Below are positions 32,022 to 39,662 of a DNA stretch of 56,036 nucleotides, piece after piece (within the stretch, counting starts at the first letter, position 1; each line of letters starts with the position of its first letter). A model generated the notes under the pieces. That model ran no database searches and was not told where the DNA came from. It saw only the letters and a list, made by a program, of their open reading frames with translations. The DNA is taken from contig DAOKYY010000018.1 of NCBI GenBank assembly GCA_035325905.1, positions 1 through 56,036 of the forward strand, read 5' to 3'. The position numbers and the translations under genes were made by a program. The DNA comes from DYGX01 sp035325905 (GTDB taxonomy: Bacteria; Chloroflexota; Anaerolineae; Aggregatilineales; Aggregatilineaceae).

Positions 32022-33266
32022 ATGGAGAGTGGAGGAGTGTTTCAGCTCTTCCTGGCACTGGGAGTCATGATCGCGGCGGCAGAAATCGCCGGGGCGGTTG
32101 CGCGCCGGCTGGGACAGCCGCGTGTGTTCGGCCAACTGCTGGCTGGTGTGGCCCTCGGACCGACGCTGCTCGACATGCTGCATTGGGGCACCTTCAGCGA
32201 TCCTGAGACGCTGCACCACACCGTTACCGAGCTAGCGGAGATGGGCGTGCTCTTTCTGATGTTCGGCGTCGGGCTGGAAGTCCACCTGCACGAGCTGCTT
32301 TCGGTGGGCAAGGTCGCGCTGTGGGCCGGGCTGCTCGGCGCGCTGGTCCCGCTGGTGTTGGCGCTCCCGGCGGTTATGCCGTTCGGCTACGACCTTGAAG
32401 CGGCGATCTTTGTGGGGGTGGTGCTGTCGGCGACCTCAGTCAGTATCTCGGCTCAGACGCTGCTAGAGCTGGGTATCCTGAGCACGAAAGAGGGTATTGG
32501 CCTGCTGGCGGCGGCGGTGGTGGACGACGTGCTGGCGATCCTGATCTTTTCGATCTCGATCGCGCTGCTGTCCGGCGATGGCGGCGGCTCGGCGGGCGAT
32601 ATCGTCTGGATTCTGGCACGGATGATACTCTATATCGGCGGGGCGATGGCCGTCGCCTGGTTCGGGCTGCCGCGCCTGTTCGACTGGCTCGATCTGCGCC
32701 AGGAGCTGACTGGCAGCGTAGCGGCTTTCGCGCTTGTCGCGGCGCTCATTTTCGGCTGGTCCGCCGAGGCGCTAGGCGGGGTGGCGACCATTACCGGGGC
32801 CTTTATCGCCGGGCTGGGGCTTAGCCAGGCGTCCGAACGGACCAAGGGCGAGATCGTCGAAGCGGTGCGGCGCGTGTCCTATTCGCTGCTGGTGCCGATC
32901 TTCTTCGTCAACGTCGGGCTGCAAACCGACCTGACGGCGATTGAGCCGTATCTGCTGCCGCTGGCCGGGCTGCTGCTGGCCGCCGCCGTCGCCTCAAAGG
33001 TGATCGGCAGCGGGTTAGGCGCATACATCGGCGGGTTCGACAAGGGCGAGTCGTTCCGCCTGGGCGTCTGCATGATCTCGCGCGGCGAGGTCGGCCTGAT
33101 TATCGCGTCGTTGGGGATGTCGAACGGCCTGCTCAGCGATGAATTGTTCCAGCCGGTTTTCCTCGTCATCTTGCTGACGACGGTCATCACCCCACCACTG
33201 GTTCGGCTTGTGTTCAAGAATCAAGACAGCGATTCTGGGCCTGCGCCGGCGACAGGGCGAGCCTGA
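32022..33266 (+). CDS. CPA2-type cation/proton antiporter (KefB/Na+:H+ family)
   Basis: A 414-residue membrane protein with about 12 predicted helices and no C-terminal TrkA-N domain. Family features are RRLGQPRVFGQLLAGVALGPTLL near the start, LMFGVGLEVHLHEL in the third helix, VLSATSVSISAQTLLELG in the unwound region, and the paired acidic residues of AAAVVDDVLAILIFS that carry the ions. It should exchange Na+ or K+ for protons across the cytoplasmic membrane. The ATG at 32022 is favoured by its ribosome site. It is followed 29 bases later by a PII-like gene, which suggests allosteric control of transport. Confidence 0.92.
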   Translation: MESGGVFQLFLALGVMIAAAEIAGAVARRLGQPRVFGQLLAGVALGPTLLDMLHWGTFSDPETLHHTVTELAEMGVLFLMFGVGLEVHLHELLSVGKVALWAGLLGALVPLVLALPAVMPFGYDLEAAIFVGVVLSATSVSISAQTLLELGILSTKEGIGLLAAAVVDDVLAILIFSISIALLSGDGGGSAGDIVWILARMILYIGGAMAVAWFGLPRLFDWLDLRQELTGSVAAFALVAALIFGWSAEALGGVATITGAFIAGLGLSQASERTKGEIVEAVRRVSYSLLVPIFFVNVGLQTDLTAIEPYLLPLAGLLLAAAVASKVIGSGLGAYIGGFDKGESFRLGVCMISRGEVGLIIASLGMSNGLLSDELFQPVFLVILLTTVITPPLVRLVFKNQDSDSGPAPATGRA

Positions 33267-33295
33267 CCGGCACGGCGATCGGAAGGAGCCGCTTG

Positions 33296-33664
33296 ATGGC
33301 AAAGCTTGTGTTGTTGATCACGTCGAAGATCGAGAAGGGGCTTCAGGTGGCCGTCGCCTGGGAAGAAGCCGGGGCGCCCGGCGTCACCCTGATCGACACG
33401 CACGGCTTGCATAGCCTGCGCCAGAAAAGCAAATCGCTGGAGCTGCCCTTTATTGTCTCGCTGGCGAGCGTGCTGCGCCAGACGGAAGAGTCCAACCAGA
33501 CCTTGCTCTCGGTGGTGCCGGACGAGCTGGTGGACACGCTGATCGAAGCGGCCAGCACGATCCTGGGCGATCTCAACAGCCCCGGATCCGGGATCGCCTT
33601 CGTTCTCCCGGTGGACCGGATCGAGGGGATGGGGCCGCCCCGCACGAAAAAGCCAAAAGCCTGA
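33296..33664 (+). CDS. PII-like (GlnB-fold) signalling protein
   Basis: A 122-residue protein that I recognise by pattern as a divergent PII. KIEKGLQVAVAWEEAGAPGVTLIDTHGL matches the beta1-alpha1-beta2 segment of PII. VVPDELVDTLIEAASTI with SPGSGIAFVLPVDRIEGM matches the VVPD-x-x-VD ... G-x-G-x-IFV-x-x-V-x-RI segment that carries part of the nucleotide site. The T-loop region (about 42-65: RQKSKSLELPFIVSLASVL) is short and lacks the classical uridylylated Tyr. PII-like proteins bind ATP/ADP/cAMP and control transporters. Its position behind an antiporter, with AAGGAG (33283-33288) before the ATG, suggests it regulates that transporter. It is probably not a canonical nitrogen sensor. Confidence 0.75.
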   Translation: MAKLVLLITSKIEKGLQVAVAWEEAGAPGVTLIDTHGLHSLRQKSKSLELPFIVSLASVLRQTEESNQTLLSVVPDELVDTLIEAASTILGDLNSPGSGIAFVLPVDRIEGMGPPRTKKPKA

Positions 33665-33669
33665 TCACG

Positions 33670-33707
33670 GGCGGAGGCGGCGCGCCGCTTCGCGCGCCGC
33701 CTCCGCC
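33670..33707 (+). terminator. Perfect 16-bp GC hairpin after the PII-like gene
   Basis: GGCGGAGGCGGCGCGC (33670-33685), loop CGCTTC, and its exact reverse complement (33692-33707). It starts 5 bases after the PII-like stop and ends 20 bases before the next GTG start. No T-run follows, so termination would need another factor; otherwise it separates the two messages. Confidence 0.6.
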
Positions 33708-33727
33708 CCCGCCGAGAGGGAGACCGC

Positions 33728-35098
33728 GTGACGACTGATCTTGCTGCTTCAAGCGACCGCCCCGCCGCGATCATCGGGGATGAAGCCGAGCACCACGTGC
33801 TGGCGCTGATCCCGGCGTATAACGAGGCCGAGCGGATCGCGCCGGTGATCGCGGCGACGCGCGCCTATCTGCCGGTGCTGGTCGTGGACGATGGCTCGAA
33901 GGACGACACGGCGCGGCTGGCGGAAGGCGCCGGAGCGGTCGTGCTGCGGCAGGTCCCGAACCAGGGCAAGGGCGCGGCGCTGCGGGCCGGGTTTCGGTGG
34001 GCGCTGGAACACGGCTACGACGCCGTGGTGATGCTCGACGCCGACGGCCAGCACGATCCCGCCGAGATTCCGGCATTTCTGGAAAGTTACCGCGAGCGCG
34101 GCTCCGATCTGGTCATCGGGCGGCGCAACTTCCGCCAGATGCCCTTTCCGCGCAACCTCTCGAACCGGCTGGGGACGTGGCTGTTCTCGTGGGCGCTCGG
34201 CCAGCACGCGCCGGATAACCAGTCGGGCTATCGCCTGCTCAGCCGGCAGCTAATCGAGGCGACGCTGGAAAGCCGCGAGCAGGGCTTCGAGTTCGAAGTC
34301 GAGATGATCGTCATTTGCGTGCTGCGCGGCTACCGGCTCGATTGGGTGCCGATTCGCACGATCTACGCCGGGGAAGGCAGCCACATCCGCCCGCTGCCGC
34401 ACCTGCGTCATTTCCTGCGGATCACCGCCGATACGCGCCGCCGCGTGCGCGCCGCGCGCCGCGAAACGGCCCCGGCGCGACGCTGGCCGTTGTGGGCCAT
34501 CCCGGCGCTGCTCGTCCCGCTCGCGGGGCTGATCGCGCTCGCGGTGATCACCGCCACGCGCGACGACGCGCCTCCGCTGCCCGCCCTGCTCGAAACGCAG
34601 TTCCCGCCCCCGCCGCCGGTAACGTACATCCCGCCGACGCCGCTGCCCAGCCTCACCCCGCTGCCGAGCCTGGTCGGGCAGCCAGCGCCCGATTTCACGC
34701 TGACCTTGCTCGACGGGAAGACCGTGCGCCTCGCCGCGCCCGGCGCGGCGGTGACTTTCCTCAACTTCTGGGCGACGTGGTGCGCGCCGTGCGAGGCGGA
34801 GATGCCGCTGCTGCAACAGGTCGCCGAGACGCGGCGCGACGATGGCGTTCAAGTGATCGCCGTGACCGATCCAAACGCCGGGCAGACCGAGGGCGAGGTC
34901 CGCACCTTTCTGACTGAACGCGACCTGACGCTGCCGGTCGCGCTGGAGACCGACCCGGCGCTATACACCGCCTTCAACGTCGCGCAGATTCCGATGACTT
35001 ACATCCTCGACGCGCAGGGCGTCGTCCGCGCGCAGCACATCGGCGAGCTACATGCCGGCGACATCGAGCATTACCTCGGCGATCTGCTGCCGGAATAG
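33728..35098 (+). CDS. Family 2 glycosyltransferase fused to extracytoplasmic TlpA-like thioredoxin
   Basis: A 456-residue protein joining two unrelated enzymes. Residues 24-230 are a GT2 domain of the dolichol-phosphate-mannose-synthase kind: ALIPAYNEAERI, VVDDGSKDDT, the DxD-containing MLDADGQHDP, and DNQSGYRLLSR. One membrane helix (about 254-276) follows, then a Pro-rich linker (281-315), then a TlpA/ResA redoxin domain with GQPAPDFTLTLLDGK, FLNFWATWCAPCEAEMP (Cys 352 and 355) and the cis-Pro segment AQIPMTYILD. So a cytoplasmic sugar transferase carries an external thiol-disulfide domain. The GTG start at 33728 has GGGAG upstream. The frame is continuous through the junction. Confidence 0.9.
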   Translation: MTTDLAASSDRPAAIIGDEAEHHVLALIPAYNEAERIAPVIAATRAYLPVLVVDDGSKDDTARLAEGAGAVVLRQVPNQGKGAALRAGFRWALEHGYDAVVMLDADGQHDPAEIPAFLESYRERGSDLVIGRRNFRQMPFPRNLSNRLGTWLFSWALGQHAPDNQSGYRLLSRQLIEATLESREQGFEFEVEMIVICVLRGYRLDWVPIRTIYAGEGSHIRPLPHLRHFLRITADTRRRVRAARRETAPARRWPLWAIPALLVPLAGLIALAVITATRDDAPPLPALLETQFPPPPPVTYIPPTPLPSLTPLPSLVGQPAPDFTLTLLDGKTVRLAAPGAAVTFLNFWATWCAPCEAEMPLLQQVAETRRDDGVQVIAVTDPNAGQTEGEVRTFLTERDLTLPVALETDPALYTAFNVAQIPMTYILDAQGVVRAQHIGELHAGDIEHYLGDLLPE

Positions 35099-35137
35099 CT
35101 TCCCCGCGCCGCGTATTGCTCCGAGCGAACTCCGGCC

Positions 35138-35166
35138 TTGACAGCGACCCTCCGCCTCCTTAGAAT
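35138..35166 (+). promoter_or_regulatory. Consensus sigma-70 promoter of the zinc operon
   Basis: TTGACA (35138-35143), exactly 17 bases, TAGAAT (35161-35166). Transcription would begin near 35173, directly at the Zur-box palindrome. Confidence 0.85.
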
Positions 35167-35174
35167 CTCGTAAT

Positions 35175-35189
35175 TGAAAAACATTTTCA
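35175..35189. promoter_or_regulatory. Zur/Fur box
   Basis: TGAAAA-ACA-TTTTCA, a 15-base palindrome that matches the actinobacterial Zur-box form (TGAAAAT-n-ATTTTCA) at nearly every position. It covers the expected transcription start of the Fur-family gene at 35237, so zinc-loaded repressor bound here would block the promoter and autoregulate. Confidence 0.75.
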
Positions 35190-35236
35190 TTTGTTGGGCG
35201 ACGAGAGGCTTCGTTAGAGATAATTCAGGGTAGATC

Positions 35237-35674
35237 ATGAGCGATCGCTATGAGACGCTGGCGGACCAGTTCCGCGCGCACGGGTATAAACTGACGCAGC
35301 CGCGCCGCGCGATTCTCCACACGCTGGCGGGAGCGGCCAAGCCGCTATCTCCGGCGGAAATCCAGGAGCGCGGCCAGGCGCTGTGTCAGGAGCTGGGCCT
35401 GGTGACGGTCTATCGCACGCTGGAGCTGATGGAGTTGCTCGGCGCGGTGCGGGCGGTGCACCTGGCGGACGGCTGCCACGGCTTCGCGCTGGCGACCCCC
35501 GGCCACACGCATCATGTCGTGTGCGAGCGCTGCCACGCCGTGACCGAGATCACCGGGTGCGACCTGGGCGATTTTATCGATGCCGTCGCCGAGCGCACCG
35601 GCTACGCGATCACCGGTCACTGGCTGGAGCTGTCGGGGTTGTGCGCGGACTGTCAGACCCAGGATCGGCGTTGA
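35237..35674 (+). CDS. zur: Fur-family regulator, probable zinc uptake regulator
   Basis: A 145-residue Fur-superfamily repressor: winged helix at about 8-85 (GYKLTQPRRAILHTL, then GLVTVYRTLELMELLG as recognition helix) and dimer/metal domain at 86-145. Metal residues visible are the His-rich HGFALATPGHTHHVVC, the structural CERC pair and the second pair CADC near the C-terminus. It heads an operon with a zinc-type ABC ATPase and permease, and a Zur-like box lies at its own transcription start, so Zur is preferred over Fur or Mur. Like known Zur proteins it should bind DNA when zinc is plentiful and shut down import. Confidence 0.85.
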   Translation: MSDRYETLADQFRAHGYKLTQPRRAILHTLAGAAKPLSPAEIQERGQALCQELGLVTVYRTLELMELLGAVRAVHLADGCHGFALATPGHTHHVVCERCHAVTEITGCDLGDFIDAVAERTGYAITGHWLELSGLCADCQTQDRR

Positions 35675-35693
35675 GTTGGGTTGAGAGGTCACT

Positions 35694-36641
35694 ATGGCAG
35701 AGCGGTCGGTAGCGGGATTGAACGCACAGCAGCGCATGGCGAGCGGGGCTGCCGCCACCGGCTGCGCGGGCGAAGCGCCCGTGCTGGCGGTGCGCGATCT
35801 GTCGGCCAGCTACAACGGCGGGCTGGCGCTCCAGCGCGTCTCCTTTGACATTTACGCGGGTGAGCGGGTCGGGATCATCGGGCCGAACGGGGCGGGCAAA
35901 TCGACGCTGTTCAAGGCGCTGGTCGGCCTGCTGCCGCACCAGGGATCGATCTCGATCCAGGGCGCGTCGTGCCGCCAGAGCCACACGATGGTCGGCTACG
36001 TGCCGCAGTACGAGGCAATCGACTGGAAGTTCCCGGTCAGCGTGTGGGACGTGGTGATGATGGGCCGGGCGCGCCAGATCGGGTACGTGCTGCTGCCGCG
36101 AGGCCGCGACCGGGCCGCCGTGCGCGAGGCGCTGGAGCGCGTCGGGATGTGGGACCTGCGCAAGCGGCAGATCGGCGAGCTGTCTGGCGGGCAGCGGCGG
36201 CGCGTGTTCATCGCGCGGGCGCTGGCCCAGCAGGCCAGCGTGCTGCTGCTCGACGAGCCGTTCTCTGGCGTGGACGCGCAGGCCGAGGCCGAGATTTTCG
36301 AGGTGCTCGACGTGCTGCGCGCCGAGCGGATCGCGGTGCTGCTGGCGACGCATAACCTGGTCCAGGCCGCCACGCACTTCGACCGGCTGATGATGATGAG
36401 CCAGGGGCGGATGCTGGCCTACGGCGATCCGAAGGAAGTCTACACCCCACGGACGCTGGCCGAGACCTTTGGCGACCGGATCGCGCTGTGGCAGGAGGGC
36501 GACGGCTATGTGATGGTGGCGGATAAGCCGTGCCACGATCACGACGACCACGACGATCACCTCGCGCATGGCGGGGTCAGCGGCTACAACGAGCGTTTTA
36601 CGCACGCGCATCATCCGGCCGGCGGAGCGTCGCATGATTGA
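35694..36641 (+). CDS. znuC: Zinc/manganese ABC transporter ATPase with His/Asp-rich tail
   Basis: A 315-residue ATPase of the ZnuC/MntB/TroB family, the cytoplasmic motor of a metal importer. Walker A is GPNGAGKSTLFKALVG (about 66), the signature LSGGQRRRVFIARAL, Walker B SVLLLDEPFSGVD, and the H-loop ATHNLVQ. It is ~60 residues longer than usual: the N-terminus adds 25 residues, and the tail after residue ~275 has DHDDHDDHLAHGG and later THAHHPAGGASHD, a metal-binding composition normally seen in the external ZnuA protein or in chaperones. It starts 20 bases after zur and is followed by surE. The zinc call rests on the Zur box and this tail. Confidence 0.88.
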   Translation: MAERSVAGLNAQQRMASGAAATGCAGEAPVLAVRDLSASYNGGLALQRVSFDIYAGERVGIIGPNGAGKSTLFKALVGLLPHQGSISIQGASCRQSHTMVGYVPQYEAIDWKFPVSVWDVVMMGRARQIGYVLLPRGRDRAAVREALERVGMWDLRKRQIGELSGGQRRRVFIARALAQQASVLLLDEPFSGVDAQAEAEIFEVLDVLRAERIAVLLATHNLVQAATHFDRLMMMSQGRMLAYGDPKEVYTPRTLAETFGDRIALWQEGDGYVMVADKPCHDHDDHDDHLAHGGVSGYNERFTHAHHPAGGASHD

Positions 36642-36682
36642 TCCGCGCCGGACGCGCGGCTGCACATTGAACAGGGGAAGGT

Positions 36683-37501
36683 ATGACCAGACCGCTGATT
36701 TTGATTACGAACGACGATGGCATTGACTCACCGGGGCTGGTGGCGCTGGCGGCGGCGCTCGACGGGCTGGGCGATCTGCTGATTATCGCGCCGACCCGCC
36801 AGCAGTCCGGGATGGGGCGCAGCATGCCCCCGTTCTACGATGGGCGCATCTACGAGACGACGATCGGGGTGGGCGAGTCGTCCTGGCCGGCGTTCCGCGC
36901 GAACGTCTCGCCCGCGCAGGCGGTCCAGTACGGGATTCTGGAGCTGGCCGACCGCGTGCCCGCGCTGGCCGCGACCGGCATCAATTACGGCGAGAACATC
37001 GGGACCGGCGTCACGGTGTCGGGCACGGTCGGCGCGGCGATGGAAGCCGCCGCGCACGGCATCCCGGCGATCGCGCTGTCGCTCCAGGTGCCGGACCCGG
37101 CCATGCATCTCAACAACGACGCCTCGGTCGATTTCAGCGTGGCGATGTATTTCGCGCGCACCTTCGCCGAGCGCTGGCTGAAGATCAAGCGCCCGCCCGA
37201 AGTGGACCTGCTCAAGATCGACGTGCCGGCCGGCGCGACGCGCGAGACGCCCTGGCGCCTGACCCGCCTGGAGCGCAAGGCGTATGTCCAGCCGCTCAAG
37301 CCGACGCGCGTCCGGCTCGACGAGGAATGGCGGCTGGCGTACCAGGTCAACCGCGAAGTCGAGCTGACGCCCGACAGCGACGCGGCGGTGCTGCGCCAGG
37401 GGATGGTGTCAGTCACCCCGCTGACGATCGACATTACCGCGCATTTCAAGCGCGAAACGCTCCGCTCGCTGCTGGACGGCGCGTCGCCGGGCAAAGCGTG
37501 A
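36683..37501 (+). CDS. surE: 5'/3'-nucleotidase SurE
   Basis: A 272-residue SurE phosphatase that removes phosphate from nucleoside monophosphates (and exopolyphosphate in some species) using a divalent metal. The metal site is in ITNDDGIDSPGL (DD at about 10-11), SGMGRS carries the Ser ligand, and TGINYGENIGTGVTVSGTVGAAMEAAAHGIPAIALS is the family's core. It is intact and of normal length. Oddly, it lies between the ATPase and the permease genes of the zinc importer, 42 and 14 bases from them, so it must be transcribed with them. It could link the metal regulon with nucleotide dephosphorylation, but may simply be an insertion without regulatory meaning. Confidence 0.95.
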   Translation: MTRPLILITNDDGIDSPGLVALAAALDGLGDLLIIAPTRQQSGMGRSMPPFYDGRIYETTIGVGESSWPAFRANVSPAQAVQYGILELADRVPALAATGINYGENIGTGVTVSGTVGAAMEAAAHGIPAIALSLQVPDPAMHLNNDASVDFSVAMYFARTFAERWLKIKRPPEVDLLKIDVPAGATRETPWRLTRLERKAYVQPLKPTRVRLDEEWRLAYQVNREVELTPDSDAAVLRQGMVSVTPLTIDITAHFKRETLRSLLDGASPGKA

Positions 37502-37514
37502 TCGCGGGTGGGAG

Positions 37515-38447
37515 ATGAGCATGACGGCGTTGGGCTGGATACTCGCATCGGGCCTCTGGGACGCGCTGGCCTCCGATTTTGAGACGCTGGTGCTCGATCC
37601 GCTGCGCTATCCGCTGCTGGCGCGCAGCATGGAAGCCGCCATCGTGGTCGGGATCGTCAGCGGCGTGATCGGGACGTATGTCGTCGTGCGCGGGATGGCG
37701 TTCTTCGGCGACGCGCTGGCGCACGCGATCCTGCCCGGCGTGGCGTTCATGTATCAGCGCGCCAACGGGCGGACCGACGACCTGTTCTGGGGCGGGCTGG
37801 TGGCGGGCGTGGCGAGCGCGCTCGGCATCGGCTGGCTGACGCGCCACGAGCGGATCAAGGAAGACACCGCGATCGGCGTGGTCTTCGCGGCGATGTTCGC
37901 GCTGGGCATCGCCATGATCTCGCGCATCGACAACTACGCGGGCGACCTGTCGCATATCCTGTTCGGGCAAATTCTCGGCGTCTCAGAAGGCGATCTGCGG
38001 CTGATCATCCTGTTTAGCGCGATCGTGCTGGGTGTGGTCGCGCTCTTCTACAAGGAATTCCTGATCATCTCCTTCGACCCGACGCTGGCGCGCACGTTAC
38101 GGCTCCCGGCGGAGACGTTCCGCCTGCTGCTGCTGGTGCTGATCGGCGTGACGATCGTCGTCTCGCTGCAAACCGTCGGCATCGCGCTGATGGTCGCCCT
38201 GCTGGTCACGCCCGCCGCGACCGCGAACCTGATGACGCATCGCCTGCTGCCGATGATGGCGATCTCGGCGCTGATCGGCGCGGCGTCGAGCATCATCGGC
38301 TTCTACGTCTCATATCACGGCGACGTGGCGACCGGCCCGGCGATCGTGCTGACGGCGACCGTGATCTTCATCTTCGTGTTTGTCGAGCAGCAGGCCAGGT
38401 TGTGGCTGCGCACAGCCTCGCCGCTTGCGCCGCCGCGCGATCATTGA
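37515..38447 (+). CDS. znuB: Zinc/manganese ABC transporter permease (ZnuB/MntC type)
   Basis: A 310-residue ABC-3 family permease with about eight membrane helices. The family segments VVRGMAFFGDALAHAILPGVAF, ILGVSEGDL, EFLIISFDPTLARTLRLP (cytoplasmic coupling region) and LQTVGIALMVALLVTPAATANLM are all present. It forms the channel for the ATPase at 35694. A second Met (37521) has better spacing from GGGAG (37510-37514) than the first and may be the true start. The periplasmic binding protein ZnuA that should complete the importer is not encoded anywhere in this window. Confidence 0.92.
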   Translation: MSMTALGWILASGLWDALASDFETLVLDPLRYPLLARSMEAAIVVGIVSGVIGTYVVVRGMAFFGDALAHAILPGVAFMYQRANGRTDDLFWGGLVAGVASALGIGWLTRHERIKEDTAIGVVFAAMFALGIAMISRIDNYAGDLSHILFGQILGVSEGDLRLIILFSAIVLGVVALFYKEFLIISFDPTLARTLRLPAETFRLLLLVLIGVTIVVSLQTVGIALMVALLVTPAATANLMTHRLLPMMAISALIGAASSIIGFYVSYHGDVATGPAIVLTATVIFIFVFVEQQARLWLRTASPLAPPRDH

Positions 38448-38489
38448 GCCGCCGCAACCTGACGCATCCCTTGCGCGTATAGCCTTTGC

Positions 38490-38582
38490 GGACACAATAG
38501 GAAGCTAGGGGCAGCGAAAAGCAGCTGGTGCAGCCAAAAACAGGTTGCTGAGAGCCGCTCGAAGCCGCCAGCAGCCTGTTGT
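38490..38582. repeat. Intergenic AGCAG-type repeat and hairpin
   Basis: The 198-base gap after the permease gene contains GCAGCGAAAAGC (38511-38522), identical to part of the long repeat at 5151-5289, followed by CAGGTTGCTG and CAGCAGCCTG (38541-38578) that form a near-perfect hairpin. It may be a weak terminator or a member of a dispersed repeat family. Confidence 0.5.
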
Positions 38583-38645
38583 GGACGGGGTGTTGCGCAC
38601 GCCGGTCGCGGTGACGCCGCGAGCCGGGGTTTGAGGAGCAGGGGC

Positions 38646-39296
38646 ATGGATCTGGTTCGCGCGCTGAAATTCCCGCTAGATGACGAGGACTGGCCGGTCA
38701 AGATCGCGGTCGGCTCGCTTGTGACGCTCATTCCGGTGATCGGCTGGATTGGCAGCCTGGGGTACCAGATCGCGGTCGCGCGCAACGTGATGCGCGGGTC
38801 CGCGCGCCCGCTGCCCGGCTCGGACGAACTTGGGCAGATTTTTACCGATGGCGTGATGGCCGGGCTGGCGGGGCTGCTGTACGCGCTGCCGATGGCGCCC
38901 TTCTGGTGCCTGATGGCGCTGCTGTCGGGCATCGCGGACGGATCGAGCGCCGGAGATTTCGCGCTGGCGTGCGTGTCGGTGCTGTCCGTCCTCCTCTCGA
39001 TTTTCTACGCGATCCCGGCGGTGGCGATGTACTGGGTAGGCGCCATGCGCTACAGCCAGACCGGCAATTTCTCCGAGTTCACCCAGTTCGGGGCGCTCTG
39101 GCGCGAGGTGCGCGCCAACCTCGGCACCCTGGTTAGCCTGTTCCTGTATTATCTGCTGCTCAGCCTGATCTTCGCCGTGGTCTCACCGCTGGCGCTGATC
39201 ACCTGCGTCGGCATCTTCGTGCTCGCGTTCTACAGCCAGATCGCGACCGGGCACCTCATCGGCCAGGCGGGGCGCCAGATCGTTCGTAGTTATTAG
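38646..39296 (+). CDS. DUF4013 domain-containing membrane protein
   Basis: A 216-residue integral membrane protein. The start (MDLVRALKFPLDDEDWPVKI) followed by a hydrophobic GSLVTLIPVIGWIGSLGYQI helix and the RNVMRGSARPLPGSDEL segment is the DUF4013 signature. About five membrane helices are predicted, the last being LALITCVGIFVLAFYSQIATGHLIGQ. The family has no assigned function and occurs widely in Chloroflexota and archaea. The ATG at 38646 has GAGGAG about 8 bases upstream. It follows the zinc permease after the repeat-containing gap, and is followed 24 bases later by another small membrane protein, possibly in one transcript. Confidence 0.8.
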   Translation: MDLVRALKFPLDDEDWPVKIAVGSLVTLIPVIGWIGSLGYQIAVARNVMRGSARPLPGSDELGQIFTDGVMAGLAGLLYALPMAPFWCLMALLSGIADGSSAGDFALACVSVLSVLLSIFYAIPAVAMYWVGAMRYSQTGNFSEFTQFGALWREVRANLGTLVSLFLYYLLLSLIFAVVSPLALITCVGIFVLAFYSQIATGHLIGQAGRQIVRSY

Positions 39297-39320
39297 CGCG
39301 ATTCGCAGGGGACTCAGTGC

Positions 39321-39662
39321 ATGGTGCGCATTGCCGCAACGCTCTTGATTTGGGTCATGTTCACAATCATCACGGTCTCGCTGATGACATCCGTCACCGG
39401 GCCGATCGCGCACGCTTCCGGCTCGGAGGCGTTTGGTATCATCGTGGCGGTGGCGATCGCGGCAGCGATCAGCACCGCTGCGGTATGGACCGCTTCGCAG
39501 AACAGTGGATCGATCTCTGATCGGACGGCGCGACTAAAAGCCAAGCGCCGCGCCCCGCGCCGGGTGGAAGACCTGCTCGACTCGCTGGACGACCAGGAGA
39601 TCTACGAGCTGGAATCGCTGCTGCTGGCGCGCGAGGACCCCGCGCAGCAGCGGAAGCCCTAG
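39321..39662 (+). CDS. Small two-helix membrane protein, unknown function
   Basis: A 113-residue protein with two hydrophobic segments (about 4-26 and 37-60, VRIAATLLIWVMFTIITVSLM and FGIIVAVAIAAAISTAAVW), then a basic stretch with RLKAKRRAPRR and an acidic amphipathic tail (VEDLLDSLDDQEIYELESLL) likely to face the cytoplasm as a helix or coiled coil. I do not recognise a family. The 3' end overlaps the dtd gene on the other strand at the stop codons (CTAG shared), so it is certainly compactly placed. Reading-frame statistics and position 24 bases after the DUF4013 gene support it as real. Confidence 0.65.
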   Translation: MVRIAATLLIWVMFTIITVSLMTSVTGPIAHASGSEAFGIIVAVAIAAAISTAAVWTASQNSGSISDRTARLKAKRRAPRRVEDLLDSLDDQEIYELESLLLAREDPAQQRKP

